Shown: positions 16,565-26,990, numbered from the stretch's first letter. The stretch: DNA of 64,000 nucleotides from Robertmurraya sp. FSL R5-0851 (GCF_038002965.1 NZ_JBBOOE010000001.1:3515001-3579000); one strand, 5' to 3'. The notes: generated by a model from the letters alone, not told the origin. Made by a program: numbers and translations.

Positions 16565-18082
16565 TTATTCTGCTTTACTCTCTTTTAAATCCTCTGCTAA
16601 CTGATCAATACTTTGTCTTACATTCCCTTTACCTGCGAAAGTCTCTAGCAGATTTTTCACATCAATTCCTGATGAAGCTTTTAATGTTTCTTGTAAAGAA
16701 GACATCAAGTTGGTTGCATAGCCTGTCACTTTATTTGCTCCGCCACCTTCACCACCACCTGTATCAACAACGGTGATTTTATCAATATTAGATAGTGGGC
16801 TAGCAATTTCCTTCGCGTATTCAGGAAGCATCCTTACAATCATATCCATAACAGCCGCTTGACCGTACATATCGAATGCCTCTGCAATCTTGCGCTTCGC
16901 TTCTGCCTCAGCCAAACCTTTCAAGCGAATGATTTCAGCTTCGGCTTCCCCTTGCGCTCGCTCTGACTCTGCTTTAGCAAGTCCGTCTAGACGTACTTTT
17001 TCAGCATCCGCTTTTGCCATTGCCTCGATCCGGTATTTATTCGCATCTGCTTCAGCAAGCTGTCTGGCTTTATCAGCAGCCGCCGCTTGTTCAACCGCAT
17101 AACGATCAGCATCCGCTTTTTTCTTTACTTCCGAATCATATTGTCTTTCTCTACGCTGAATTTCTTTCTCTTCTAGTTCAATTTGCTTTTGACGCTCAAT
17201 AATTTTAATTTGCATTTCATGCTCAGTAACCTCTTGCTTGGCTCTTGCTGTCTCAAGATCATATGCTTGGTCCGCCCGAGCTTTCGCAATATCTTGTTCA
17301 CGGCGATACTCAGCAATTTTCATTTGGTTCACTTTTTCTGCCTCAGCAATTTCTGTAGCTCTTTCAAGTTCTGCCTTCTGTGCATCTTTGGCTGCTTCCG
17401 CTCGTTTAATTCGTGTTTCTTTTTCTGCCTCAGCAGTCGCTATGTCTGCATCTCTTTTTACCTGGGCAATTCTTGGCTTACCTAATGAATCCAAGTATCC
17501 ATTTTTGTCTCTAACATCCTTGATCGTAAACGATACAATAACAAGTCCCATTTTTGCTAAGTCCTGCGAAGCCACTCTCTGTACTTCTTGAGAGAACTTA
17601 TCACGATTCTTATAAATTTCTTCCACCGTCATTGACCCTAATATCGATCGTAAATGACCTTCAAGAACTTCCTTCGCTTCATTTTCCCGATCTTCCTTCG
17701 CTTTCCCTAAAAACTGTTCTGCAGCTGTCGCGATTTCTTCGATAGATCCTCCAATCTTAATAATCGCAACCCCATCAGCCATTACAGGAACCCCTTGCTC
17801 CGTATACACTTCAGGTGTCGTCACTTCTAGTTTGCTAGAAAGTAAGCTCAATGGTTCTGCTTGTTGGAATACTGGAAAAATAAATGCACCGCCACCTCGT
17901 ATAATTTTAATACGATTTCCTGACTCATCTACATGAACATTTTTACTTCCTAAATAACTCCCTGTAACAATTAACGCTTCATCAGGTCCAGCTGTACGAT
18001 ATTTTGTAATAAATACGGCAATAAGTGCAATTAGTAAGAAGGCAACAATGCCCCCTACAATAAAAATGGGTAACATAGACAT
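16565..18082 (-). CDS. floT: Flotillin-like protein FloT
   Basis: A 505-aa SPFH/PHB-domain scaffold of functional membrane microdomains. It has an N-terminal membrane segment (IFIVGGIVAFLLIALIAVFI, about 6-25), the PHB domain to about residue 200, then a long EA-rich coiled coil (about 205-410) and the flotillin C-terminus. It matches B. subtilis YuaG/FloT. It lies downstream of yuaF on the same strand and shares its sigma-W promoter, with about 197 bases between them that hold no gene. Confidence 0.95.
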   Translation of the reverse strand: MSMLPIFIVGGIVAFLLIALIAVFITKYRTAGPDEALIVTGSYLGSKNVHVDESGNRIKIIRGGGAFIFPVFQQAEPLSLLSSKLEVTTPEVYTEQGVPVMADGVAIIKIGGSIEEIATAAEQFLGKAKEDRENEAKEVLEGHLRSILGSMTVEEIYKNRDKFSQEVQRVASQDLAKMGLVIVSFTIKDVRDKNGYLDSLGKPRIAQVKRDADIATAEAEKETRIKRAEAAKDAQKAELERATEIAEAEKVNQMKIAEYRREQDIAKARADQAYDLETARAKQEVTEHEMQIKIIERQKQIELEEKEIQRRERQYDSEVKKKADADRYAVEQAAAADKARQLAEADANKYRIEAMAKADAEKVRLDGLAKAESERAQGEAEAEIIRLKGLAEAEAKRKIAEAFDMYGQAAVMDMIVRMLPEYAKEIASPLSNIDKITVVDTGGGEGGGANKVTGYATNLMSSLQETLKASSGIDVKNLLETFAGKGNVRQSIDQLAEDLKESKAE

Positions 18083-18279
18083 CTCTCCTTAAGTAAAGGT
18101 TCTTTTCTTAACTTTGTTGCTTTTTGGAACATAATTTTAATGATTGTGCTAAGTTTCTGCAGAAAACAGCTTGGATCTAATAAGAATAGAGCCTGCATAC
18201 TAAATTATTTAGCGTAAAATAGCTATTTCCACGTTAAAATTGGCTTTAAGATTTTAACAACATTCTTTACGAAAACAGC

Positions 18280-18813
18280 CTAAGTAAAAAATAGCTTTTC
18301 TGTTTTCTCATAATGTGCAACATGCAGGACTCCATCCTTCACATCAATCACTAATACCTTTTGTCCTTCAGCAATTGCTTCATTCTCAAAACTTTTCGCT
18401 GGTTTTGAAATTGTTCCACTGCTGCTTTTTATCACGACCTCACCAAACCCGTCTTGTGGAATAGGGACAAGCACCATTCCTACTCTCCCTTTTAATGAAT
18501 CTGAAGTATAAACGAGTGATTCCTCCGCAGAAGACATCGGAACTAGCACAAAGATATTTAATAGAGTATCTAATATAATTGCAATGACAATGGAGATAAA
18601 AAGAATCACCAAACTATTTAGCGACGTGATTAGCTCTAATAAATAACCAGATGCTGATAAAAACGTGAGAAATGCAAGAATTAATGTTGGATTCAAAAAA
18701 TCAAGTGCTGCATCTGCAATATCGCCAAAAAAAATGTACAGAACCGTTAACGCACCAGAAACGATAAGTGTTGTCAGATAAACCGTCTGGATCGGAAAAC
18801 CAAAGAGCTCCAT
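18280..18813 (-). CDS. yuaF: NfeD-family membrane protein YuaF
   Basis: A 177-aa partner of flotillin. Three hydrophobic segments cover about residues 8-90. A soluble C-terminal OB-fold NfeD domain follows (GRVGMVLVPIPQDGFGEVVI, about 109-128). It belongs to the short NfeD class that lacks a ClpP-like protease part. The yuaF-floT order is that of B. subtilis, where the operon is under sigma W; a sigma-W promoter is also visible here. AAGAGGTG precedes the ATG. Confidence 0.9.
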   Translation of the reverse strand: MELFGFPIQTVYLTTLIVSGALTVLYIFFGDIADAALDFLNPTLILAFLTFLSASGYLLELITSLNSLVILFISIVIAIILDTLLNIFVLVPMSSAEESLVYTSDSLKGRVGMVLVPIPQDGFGEVVIKSSSGTISKPAKSFENEAIAEGQKVLVIDVKDGVLHVAHYEKTEKLFFT

Positions 18814-18868
18814 TTAATCACCTCTTTTTTATTACTGAAATCTCCTTTCGTATGTAGTTAATAAGTAA

Positions 18869-18894
18869 TACGAAAGTTGCAGGAAAAGGTTTCA
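18869..18894 (-). promoter_or_regulatory. Sigma-W promoter of yuaF-floT
   Basis: On the minus strand TGAAAC (18889-18894) and CGTA (18869-18872) are separated by exactly 16 bases. This is a full match to the known envelope-stress sigma-W consensus, 55 bases before yuaF. Confidence 0.85.
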
Positions 18895-18977
18895 AAAAAT
18901 TTCCTATTGGTGGTTTGGGTATTGGTTAGTTCCTGAGAACGTTCTAGGTGAACAGCATAGCATCCTGCTGATCCCCC

Positions 18978-19500
18978 TTGAACGTCCTTCAATTCGCTTG
19001 ATGAAAGACGTTAGCCACCTTCTGTTCTCCTCTAACATCTTTCATACGACTGATGAAAGACGTTAGCTAGCTTTTGTTCTTCTCTAACATCCTTCAGACG
19101 GCTGATGAAAGACGTTAGCCACCTTCTGTTCTTCTCTAACATCCTTCATACCGCTGATGAAAGACGTTAGCCACCTTCTGTTCTTCTCTAACATCCTTCA
19201 TACGACTGATGAAAGACGTTAGCTAGCTTTTGTTCTTCTCTAACATCCTTCATACGACTGATGAAAGACGTTAGCTAGCTTTTGTTCTCCTCTAACATCT
19301 TTCATACGACTGATGAAAGACGTTAGCTAGCTTTTGTTCTACTCTAACATCTTTCATACGACTGATGAAAGACGTTAGCTAGCTTTTGTTCTTCTCTAAC
19401 GTCTTTCATTCGCTTAATGAAGGACCTTCTTTCCGAACGTAACACCGTTCATAGCACTGTTAAACGACATTAATCCACCATTTACCCTTTCAAACGTCTA
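18978..19500 (-). repeat. 52-bp tandem repeat array B behind NERD copy 2
   Basis: Eight good units (the first partly decayed) have the element GATGAAAGACGTTAG starting at 19000, 19052, 19104, 19156, 19208, 19260, 19312 and 19364, exactly 52 bases apart. A decayed ninth copy follows at 19396-19447 and traces reach 19500. Each unit is a hairpin: 14-base arms CTAACRTCYTTCAT and ATGAAAGACGTTAG, a 7-base loop and a 17-base linker. Arms are conserved; loop and linker vary slightly. No terminator separates the array from the NERD stop codon, and no ORF spans it. The array occupies most of the 696-base gap 18814-19509; the rest is the yuaF promoter and about 80 bases with nothing recognised. Confidence 0.95.
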
Positions 19501-19509
19501 TCATATCCA

Positions 19510-20415
19510 CTATTCAAAAAAAGCCCATTGGTGAATCCCCACCATGTTCAAATTCTTTTTAAGAAACCTTCTTATCCTCTCTTTAGATACCGCTTCATTA
19601 CACCAATAATAAAACTCATTAGTATTGATTTTTCGTTCTGGGAAAAGGAGCTTAAATACCTCTATAGTTCTAAGTAAAGCTTCTGATAGTTTTTCCTCTC
19701 CCCCACAATCACCACATATACATCTTTTCCCCTCAACAATCACTTCAAAAGAATTACATCTGTCACAGATCATTCCTTTCCGAACCTCATCATAACTATA
19801 GCTCGGCAATTGCTGATAGGGTGATTCAGTTAGATGAAGAGACTTTAATTTTTCCGCTAATAACTTGTGCTTTCCGTTTAATTTGGATGGAGTATTGTTT
19901 ACCCTATTTAGGAATCGTTTAACTTGAGTTGGGAGAATAAGGGGTTTTCCAAGAGGAGCTTGAAACAAAGAGAATTCTGGGTTAATAAAAACGACCTTTC
20001 CGTTTATTGGAGAATGGTAGCCGAGGTGGTGAAGTAACTGTCGTAATAAAGTTTCACTCCTACTTAATTGAGGAAGAGGATTGGTCACTTCCTTTTTGTT
20101 TGTTAGATACAATTTGTCGTCTTCATAATAATAATCACCTTCAAAATTCTTGACCTCAAAAATATGAACAGTATCAGAAGTAATCATCAGTGCATCAATT
20201 TGAAAGACGGTGTGATTAATTTGAAGTAATAAATCGTTCAAAATCAAACACTCACACTTAAGCTTTTCTGTCATCGAATCAAAGAGTACCTCTCCGTCAT
20301 ATCCTTTTCTTAAGACCAAATAGTGCTGTTTGTCTTTTTCCGTTAAACTCATTCGTTTGTTTAAGGCATTTAGTATCAGCAACTCCGCTGATTCGCTTCG
20401 GGATTTGTATATCAT
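19510..20415 (-). CDS. NERD-domain nuclease-like protein with zinc ribbon (copy 2)
   Basis: A 301-aa paralogue of the product at 953-1858. The NERD core has GE at 41-42, D74 in FQID and E87-x-K89 in FEVKNF, then NPLPQLSRSE (112-121) and INPEF (144-148). A zinc ribbon follows (C217, C220, C234, C237) and a basic tail (SKERIRRFLKK, 277-287). The residue numbers coincide almost exactly with copy 1 although much of the sequence differs. I chose the ATG at 20415, with AAAGGA about 8 bases upstream; an ATG three codons earlier lies on the RBS. A minus-strand TATAAT is at 20440-20445. Predicted DNA- or RNA-acting nuclease, activity unknown. Array B begins just behind it. Confidence 0.85.
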   Translation of the reverse strand: MIYKSRSESAELLILNALNKRMSLTEKDKQHYLVLRKGYDGEVLFDSMTEKLKCECLILNDLLLQINHTVFQIDALMITSDTVHIFEVKNFEGDYYYEDDKLYLTNKKEVTNPLPQLSRSETLLRQLLHHLGYHSPINGKVVFINPEFSLFQAPLGKPLILPTQVKRFLNRVNNTPSKLNGKHKLLAEKLKSLHLTESPYQQLPSYSYDEVRKGMICDRCNSFEVIVEGKRCICGDCGGEEKLSEALLRTIEVFKLLFPERKINTNEFYYWCNEAVSKERIRRFLKKNLNMVGIHQWAFFE

Positions 20416-20504
20416 TGTCCACATCCTTTCGTTTTTTAAATTATATTCTTGTTTTTATTGCCTCCCACAGACATGATTGTCTATTTTATTACAAATTAAA
20501 TAAA

Positions 20505-20523
20505 GACCGCTTAAATAGCGGTC
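20505..20523 (-). terminator. Terminator of tyrS
   Basis: A 7-bp stem (GACCGCT/AGCGGTC) with a 5-base loop, followed on the minus strand by TTTATTTAATTT, directly after the tyrS stop. Confidence 0.75.
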
Positions 20524-20532
20524 CCCACTTCA

Positions 20533-22094
<1,562 letters not shown>

Positions 22095-22095
<1 letters not shown>

Positions 22096-22124
22096 TTTTA
22101 ACATAAAGAGACCTTTATTGTCAA
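22095..22124 (-). promoter_or_regulatory. Promoter of the tyrS T-box
   Basis: A perfect minus-strand TTGACA (22119-22124) with a weaker TAAAAA/TTAAAA -10 at 22095-22101, at 17-18 bases. Confidence 0.6.
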
Positions 22125-22183
22125 TCCAATTTTAGGTAATTTATCATAAAACGACAGGATTCCCCTTTCTGATAGCCTTTTTG

Positions 22184-22192
22184 TGGTATAAT
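22184..22192 (+). promoter_or_regulatory. Extended -10 promoter of the PBP gene
   Basis: TGG followed by TATAAT forms an extended -10 element 30 bases before the start codon. No good -35 is visible. Confidence 0.55.
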
Positions 22193-22221
22193 ATAACTTG
22201 ATTTTAGGGGGAATGTTGCCA

Positions 22222-25101
22222 ATGAATGAAGAACGTAATTGGAAAGAAAAACTGAGGACATTGCTTCAACTTTTTACAAATAAAAAAACAGTAAAAGGTG
22301 CGAGCATTACCTATCAAGTAGTTTGGAACCTGACCTTAATATTACTTATTATTATTCTACTTGGTGGGGCGTTTGCAGGTGGTGTTGGAGCAGGCTACTT
22401 CGCATCATTGACAAAAAACGAACCTATCCGATCTTACGAAAGTATGAAGAAAGATATATACAACTATGAAGAAACATCAAATCTTTATTTTGCAAATGAT
22501 GTATACCTCGGGAAGCTTCGAACGGATTTAGAGAGAGAAGAAGTAAAATTAGAGGAAGTGTCCGACTATTTGATAAAAGCAGTCGTTGCAACAGAGGACG
22601 AATACTTTTATGAACATGACGGAGTAGTTCCCAAGGCAATTCTACGCGCACTTTTCCAAGAGGTAACAAACTCCTCTGTCCAGTCTGGAGGAAGCACGTT
22701 AACGCAGCAGCTTATTAAAAATCAAATCCTTACAAATGAAATTTCTTTTGAGCGTAAAGCGAAAGAAATTCTTCTTGCTCTACGTCTGGAAAAGTTTTTT
22801 GACAAAAAAGAAATTTTGGAAGCGTATTTAAATGTATCGACCTTTGGTAGAAATTCCTCTGGGAGAAATATTGCAGGGGTTGAGTCAGCTGCAAAGGGAC
22901 TATTCGGTATTAGCGCAAAGGAATTATCACTCCCGCAGGCAGCCTTCATCGCTGGTTTGCCGCAAAGTCCTTTCGGCTACACTCCTTTTACCAATAAAGG
23001 AGAACTAAAAAAGAACCTTGAGCCAGGGTTAACAAGAATGAAAACCGTGTTGCAAAGGATGTACCAAAATAAATCGATTACAAAAGACCAATATGACGAA
23101 GCATTAACCTATGACGTGACAAAGGATCTTATCCCAGCTGGGACAAGCTCTATTGAGCAATATCCGTGGGTTACCTTTGAAATTGAAAAAAGAGCCATAG
23201 ACATACTTGCAAAAATCCTTGCCGAAAAAGATGGTTATACAGAAGAAGACTTACAAAATGACAATGCTTTGCTTGAAGAATATCAAACATTGGCAGACAG
23301 AGACATTCGTCGTAACGGGTATGAAATTCACTCCACAATCGATAAGAACCTTTATGACGCCATGGATAAGGTGAAGAATGAGTATCAAAACTATGGTCCG
23401 GACAAGGCTGAAACAGTAATAGACCCCGAAACAGGGGAAGAAGTGACCATTATGGAACCTGTCCAAGTAGGTGCGATTCTTATTGAAAACAAAACGGGTA
23501 AGATTTTGAGTTTCGTAGGGGGTAGAGAGTATTCTGAAGACTCGCAGCTCAATCATGCTACAAATGCGATCCGTCAAAATGGGTCAACCATGAAGCCTTT
23601 GCTTGTTTATGCTCCTGCTTTTGAGCTTGGGAAGGCATCACCAGGTACGATTTTACCTGACGTACCACTACATTTAGCACCAGGCATTAACCGTCCTTGG
23701 CCAAGTAACTACACCAAAACTTATAGCGGACTGGTTACAGCTAGATATGCTCTAGCTAAATCATTTAACGTTCCTGCTGTTAAACTTTACAAAGATATTA
23801 TTGGTCAGAGACCAGCAGAATACTTAAAAAAGATGGGATTCTCTTCATTAACTCCTGGGGATTATGAACAATTATCAACAGCTATTGGATCATTAGATAA
23901 TGGAGTTACTGTTGAAGAAAACACCAATGCATTCGGTACCTTTGCTAACAGTGGGCAATTTATTGATGCATATATGATTGAAAAAATCGTTGATAAAGAC
24001 GGAAATATTCTTTACCAACATGAAGTAAAACCGGTAGAAGTATTCAGTCCACAAACTGCTTACCTCACAATAGATATGATGCGTGATGTAATCAATTCAG
24101 GAACAGCTACTTCCGTTAAAAGTAGACTGAAATTTTCTTCTGATTGGGCTGGAAAAACTGGAACTGGAACAGATTTCCACGATGCTTGGTTCGTAGCTGT
24201 AAATCCAAATGTTTCGTTTGGTATTTGGAATGGGTATGATACACCAAAATCTCTAAAATCATCTGGTCTCAATTATAGCTTACGAAATACCTATTTATGG
24301 GCTGATCTCATGAATGCAGCTTATGATGTAAATCCAGCTTTAGTTGACCCTGCCGAAAGCTTTAACATGCCTGGTGGAATTGTGAGACGTTCATTCTGTG
24401 GTATTTCTGGTTTGCTCCCTTCAGATGCATGTTCAAAGGCTGGCTTAGTTCAAACCGACTTATTTAATGCGAAATACGTACCGACGACGGTTGATGACAG
24501 CTTAGTCCAAGGAAAATACGTTACCATCGGTGATAAAAAGTATTTAGCACTAGATTCAACTCCAGCTGAATTTGCTCAAACTGGAATGATATTAAACCCT
24601 GATTATATTGAAAAACTGTTTGGAATTAAGACAGGAGTTCAAAATCTGATTCCGAAAAAGAATAATAGCAATTGGGCAAATATTCTTCTTCCAGATGATA
24701 AACTCTCAGACAATGGAAAGGCACCATCTCCTTTATCAATAGGTGTCAATGGCAATCAAATTACTTGGGGTTCTCACCCTGAAAATGATATTGTTGGATA
24801 TCGTGTGTATTTGAATGGAAATAAAGTTGCTAGTATTAAAACCGGCTCTGCCCTTTCTTTTAGTGGTGGAAATGGGAAGTATTATGTAACCGCGGTTGAC
24901 ATTGCAGGACAAGAATCAGCACCTTCGAATGAGGCAGTAGTCGGGCCAAAGGAAGAGGAAAAGCCTGCTGAACCACCAGCAACAGACCCTGGAACTGGAA
25001 CAGACCCTGGTACAGGCGGTGAAACCGGATCAGGAAACGGAAATGGAAATGGAAACGAGACAAATCCTGGAAACAACGGTGGTAATGGTTCAAACGGATA
25101 A
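22222..25101 (+). CDS. Class A penicillin-binding protein with FN3 tail
   Basis: A 959-aa bifunctional peptidoglycan synthase. A membrane anchor covers about residues 34-60. The glycosyltransferase (GT51) domain has EDEYFYEHDGV and GGSTLTQQLIKN. The transpeptidase has STMK (about 454), SFN (about 513) and KTGTGTDF (about 644). A fibronectin type III domain follows (about 834-910, WGSHPENDIVGYRVYLNG) and then a Gly/Asn/Pro/Thr-rich tail of about 45 residues. The ATG at 22222 has AGGGGG about 10 bases upstream; TTG at 22198 and ATG at 22213 are on or next to the RBS. B. subtilis 168 has no PBP gene between tyrS and acsA. The exact PBP class is not assigned. Confidence 0.92.
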   Translation: MNEERNWKEKLRTLLQLFTNKKTVKGASITYQVVWNLTLILLIIILLGGAFAGGVGAGYFASLTKNEPIRSYESMKKDIYNYEETSNLYFANDVYLGKLRTDLEREEVKLEEVSDYLIKAVVATEDEYFYEHDGVVPKAILRALFQEVTNSSVQSGGSTLTQQLIKNQILTNEISFERKAKEILLALRLEKFFDKKEILEAYLNVSTFGRNSSGRNIAGVESAAKGLFGISAKELSLPQAAFIAGLPQSPFGYTPFTNKGELKKNLEPGLTRMKTVLQRMYQNKSITKDQYDEALTYDVTKDLIPAGTSSIEQYPWVTFEIEKRAIDILAKILAEKDGYTEEDLQNDNALLEEYQTLADRDIRRNGYEIHSTIDKNLYDAMDKVKNEYQNYGPDKAETVIDPETGEEVTIMEPVQVGAILIENKTGKILSFVGGREYSEDSQLNHATNAIRQNGSTMKPLLVYAPAFELGKASPGTILPDVPLHLAPGINRPWPSNYTKTYSGLVTARYALAKSFNVPAVKLYKDIIGQRPAEYLKKMGFSSLTPGDYEQLSTAIGSLDNGVTVEENTNAFGTFANSGQFIDAYMIEKIVDKDGNILYQHEVKPVEVFSPQTAYLTIDMMRDVINSGTATSVKSRLKFSSDWAGKTGTGTDFHDAWFVAVNPNVSFGIWNGYDTPKSLKSSGLNYSLRNTYLWADLMNAAYDVNPALVDPAESFNMPGGIVRRSFCGISGLLPSDACSKAGLVQTDLFNAKYVPTTVDDSLVQGKYVTIGDKKYLALDSTPAEFAQTGMILNPDYIEKLFGIKTGVQNLIPKKNNSNWANILLPDDKLSDNGKAPSPLSIGVNGNQITWGSHPENDIVGYRVYLNGNKVASIKTGSALSFSGGNGKYYVTAVDIAGQESAPSNEAVVGPKEEEKPAEPPATDPGTGTDPGTGGETGSGNGNGNGNETNPGNNGGNGSNG

Positions 25102-25102
25102 C

Positions 25103-25139
25103 AAAAAAAGCAATCCTCACAAATGAGGATTGCTTTTTT
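25103..25139. terminator. Bidirectional terminator
   Basis: A stem of about 16 bp (core GCAATCCTCA/TGAGGATTGC) with a 4-base loop and A/T tracts on both sides, between the convergent PBP and acsA genes. Confidence 0.93.
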
Positions 25140-25140
25140 C

Positions 25141-26859
25141 TTAATCTTCCATTGTAGAAAGATCACCAGTAGGTAAATCTAACTCCCACGCTTTTAAGAC
25201 GCGACGCATAATTTTACCACTTCTAGTTTTCGGCAGTTTATCACGAAATTCTATTTCACGAGGTGCAGCATGAGCCGCTAATCCTTTTTTCACAAATTGA
25301 CGGATATCCTCCTTTAATTCTTCCGTTACTTCATATCCATCTCTTAATGCAACAAATGCCTTTATGATTTCACCTCTTACTGGATCTGGCTTTCCAATAA
25401 CACCTGCTTCAGCCACTGCTGGATGTTCGACCAGTTTGCTTTCGACTTCAAAAGGTCCAACACGTTCACCAGATGTCATAATCACATCGTCAATTCTTCC
25501 TTGGAACCAAAAATAACCATCTTCATCCATATAGGCAGAGTCACCCGACACATACCAACCACCCGGCATAAAATAAGACTGGTATTTCTGCTCATTTTTC
25601 CAAATGGTATGCATCATGGATGGCCAGCCTTTTTGAATGGCTAGGTTACCCATTCGATATGGAGGCAGCTCATTCCCTTGGTCATCAACAATCGCTGCTT
25701 TTACTCCTGGGATTGGTTTCCCCATGGATCCTGGCTTGATTTCCATACAAGGATAATTACAAATTAATTGAGCACCCGTCTCTGTCATCCACCATGTATC
25801 ATGAATTCTAAGCTGGAATACCTTCATTCCCCAACGAACGACCTCTGGATTTAAAGGCTCACCCACACTTAAAATATGCCTTAAGCTACTTAAGTCAAAG
25901 CGCTTTACCACTTCATCTCCGGCACCCATCAGCATTCTAAAGGCAGTTGGAGCACTATACCAGACACTAACGCCGTACTCTTCAATCATTTTGTACCATG
26001 TTTCTGGATTGAAGCGACCACCTACTACGACATTAGAAGTCCCTGTTAGCCATGGCCCAAAGATTCCATAGGAAGTTCCAGTTACCCAGCCTGGATCAGC
26101 TGTACACCAGTACACATCGTCTTCCTTAAGATCTAAAACCCATTTTGCCGTTTGATAGTGTTGAATCATTGCATTATGTACATGCAGTACACCTTTTGGT
26201 TTTCCAGTTGACCCAGATGTATAGTGGAGAATGAGTCCGTCACTAAGGTTTACCCATTCAATATCTAGCTTGCTGCTTGACTCTTCAAATCTCTTTTTAA
26301 AATCGATAAACTTTCCTTCTTCTTTAATATTTTCTCCCACTAAGAAAATCGTTTTTAAAGCAGGAAGTTCATCTACGGGGACTCTTTCAAGAAGTTCTGG
26401 TGTTGTTACAAGAACCTTTGCCTCACTGTCTTCCAAACGATCTCGAACAGCACCTTCCATAAATGCTTCAAATAATGGCCCAACAATAGCTCCTAGTTTA
26501 ATAGCACCTAAAACAGCAAAATACAATTCAGGTGATCTCGGCATAAAAATGAAGACACGGTCCCCTTTTTCCACATCTCCAAATGATTTTAATGCATTAG
26601 CAGCTTTGTTTGAGTATTGCTTCATTTCTTTAAACGTGTACTTTTCATTACGTTCTGCATCTCGGTAGTAAAGAGCTACCTTATTTTTACGGTAGGATTC
26701 TGCATGTCGGTCAATCGCTTCATACGCAAGGTTTACTCGACCTGTTTCAGACCATGAAAATTCCTTTTCCACTTCTCGCCAGTCGAATTGCTTGTACATT
26801 TGATCATAGTTTCCTAGATTAAATTCCCCATTGACTACTGATAGCGCTTCCACTTTCAT
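25141..26859 (-). CDS. acsA: Acetyl-CoA synthetase
   Basis: A 572-aa AMP-forming enzyme converting acetate, ATP and CoA to acetyl-CoA, the same length as B. subtilis AcsA. It has the phosphate loop HYTSGSTGKPKGV, WWMTETG in the middle, GRIDDVIMTSGERVGP at the hinge and the acetylatable catalytic lysine in TRSGKIMRR. The start at 26859 (MKVEALSVVNGEFN) matches the family; the 21-residue upstream extension does not. It is divergent from acuABC, whose products in B. subtilis acetylate (AcuA) and deacetylate (AcuC) that lysine. Confidence 0.95.
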   Translation of the reverse strand: MKVEALSVVNGEFNLGNYDQMYKQFDWREVEKEFSWSETGRVNLAYEAIDRHAESYRKNKVALYYRDAERNEKYTFKEMKQYSNKAANALKSFGDVEKGDRVFIFMPRSPELYFAVLGAIKLGAIVGPLFEAFMEGAVRDRLEDSEAKVLVTTPELLERVPVDELPALKTIFLVGENIKEEGKFIDFKKRFEESSSKLDIEWVNLSDGLILHYTSGSTGKPKGVLHVHNAMIQHYQTAKWVLDLKEDDVYWCTADPGWVTGTSYGIFGPWLTGTSNVVVGGRFNPETWYKMIEEYGVSVWYSAPTAFRMLMGAGDEVVKRFDLSSLRHILSVGEPLNPEVVRWGMKVFQLRIHDTWWMTETGAQLICNYPCMEIKPGSMGKPIPGVKAAIVDDQGNELPPYRMGNLAIQKGWPSMMHTIWKNEQKYQSYFMPGGWYVSGDSAYMDEDGYFWFQGRIDDVIMTSGERVGPFEVESKLVEHPAVAEAGVIGKPDPVRGEIIKAFVALRDGYEVTEELKEDIRQFVKKGLAAHAAPREIEFRDKLPKTRSGKIMRRVLKAWELDLPTGDLSTMED

Positions 26860-26893
26860 CAAACCGTATCCCCCTTTGTTCATGCTTACTGTC

Positions 26894-26922
26894 ATTATAT
26901 AACAGAAAATTCTTTTTCTCAA
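26894..26922 (-). promoter_or_regulatory. Promoter of acsA
   Basis: On the minus strand TTGAGA (26917-26922) and TATAAT (26894-26899) are separated by 17 bases, a strong sigma-A match. Confidence 0.75.
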
Positions 26923-26990
26923 TTTTTAAAATATTTGTTTAGGAAAATATTTATGTCACAAAATCTTTTTAAATTTAACAGAAAATTTAG

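Noticed and set aside
16890..17745. Several plus-strand ORFs across floT
   Set aside because: They are shadows of the repetitive alanine/glutamate codons of the floT coiled coil, rich in Ser/Ala, without RBS.
18978..19500. CRISPR array
   Set aside because: The linkers are almost identical from unit to unit and there are no unique spacers. The units are hairpins in a 52-bp tandem array, and no cas genes are present.
7743..20523. Relation between array A and the ezrA and tyrS terminators, which all contain GACCGCTT
   Set aside because: The shared string is 8 bases and lies in ordinary stem arms with T-tracts. No 52-bp context is shared, so it is probably coincidence.
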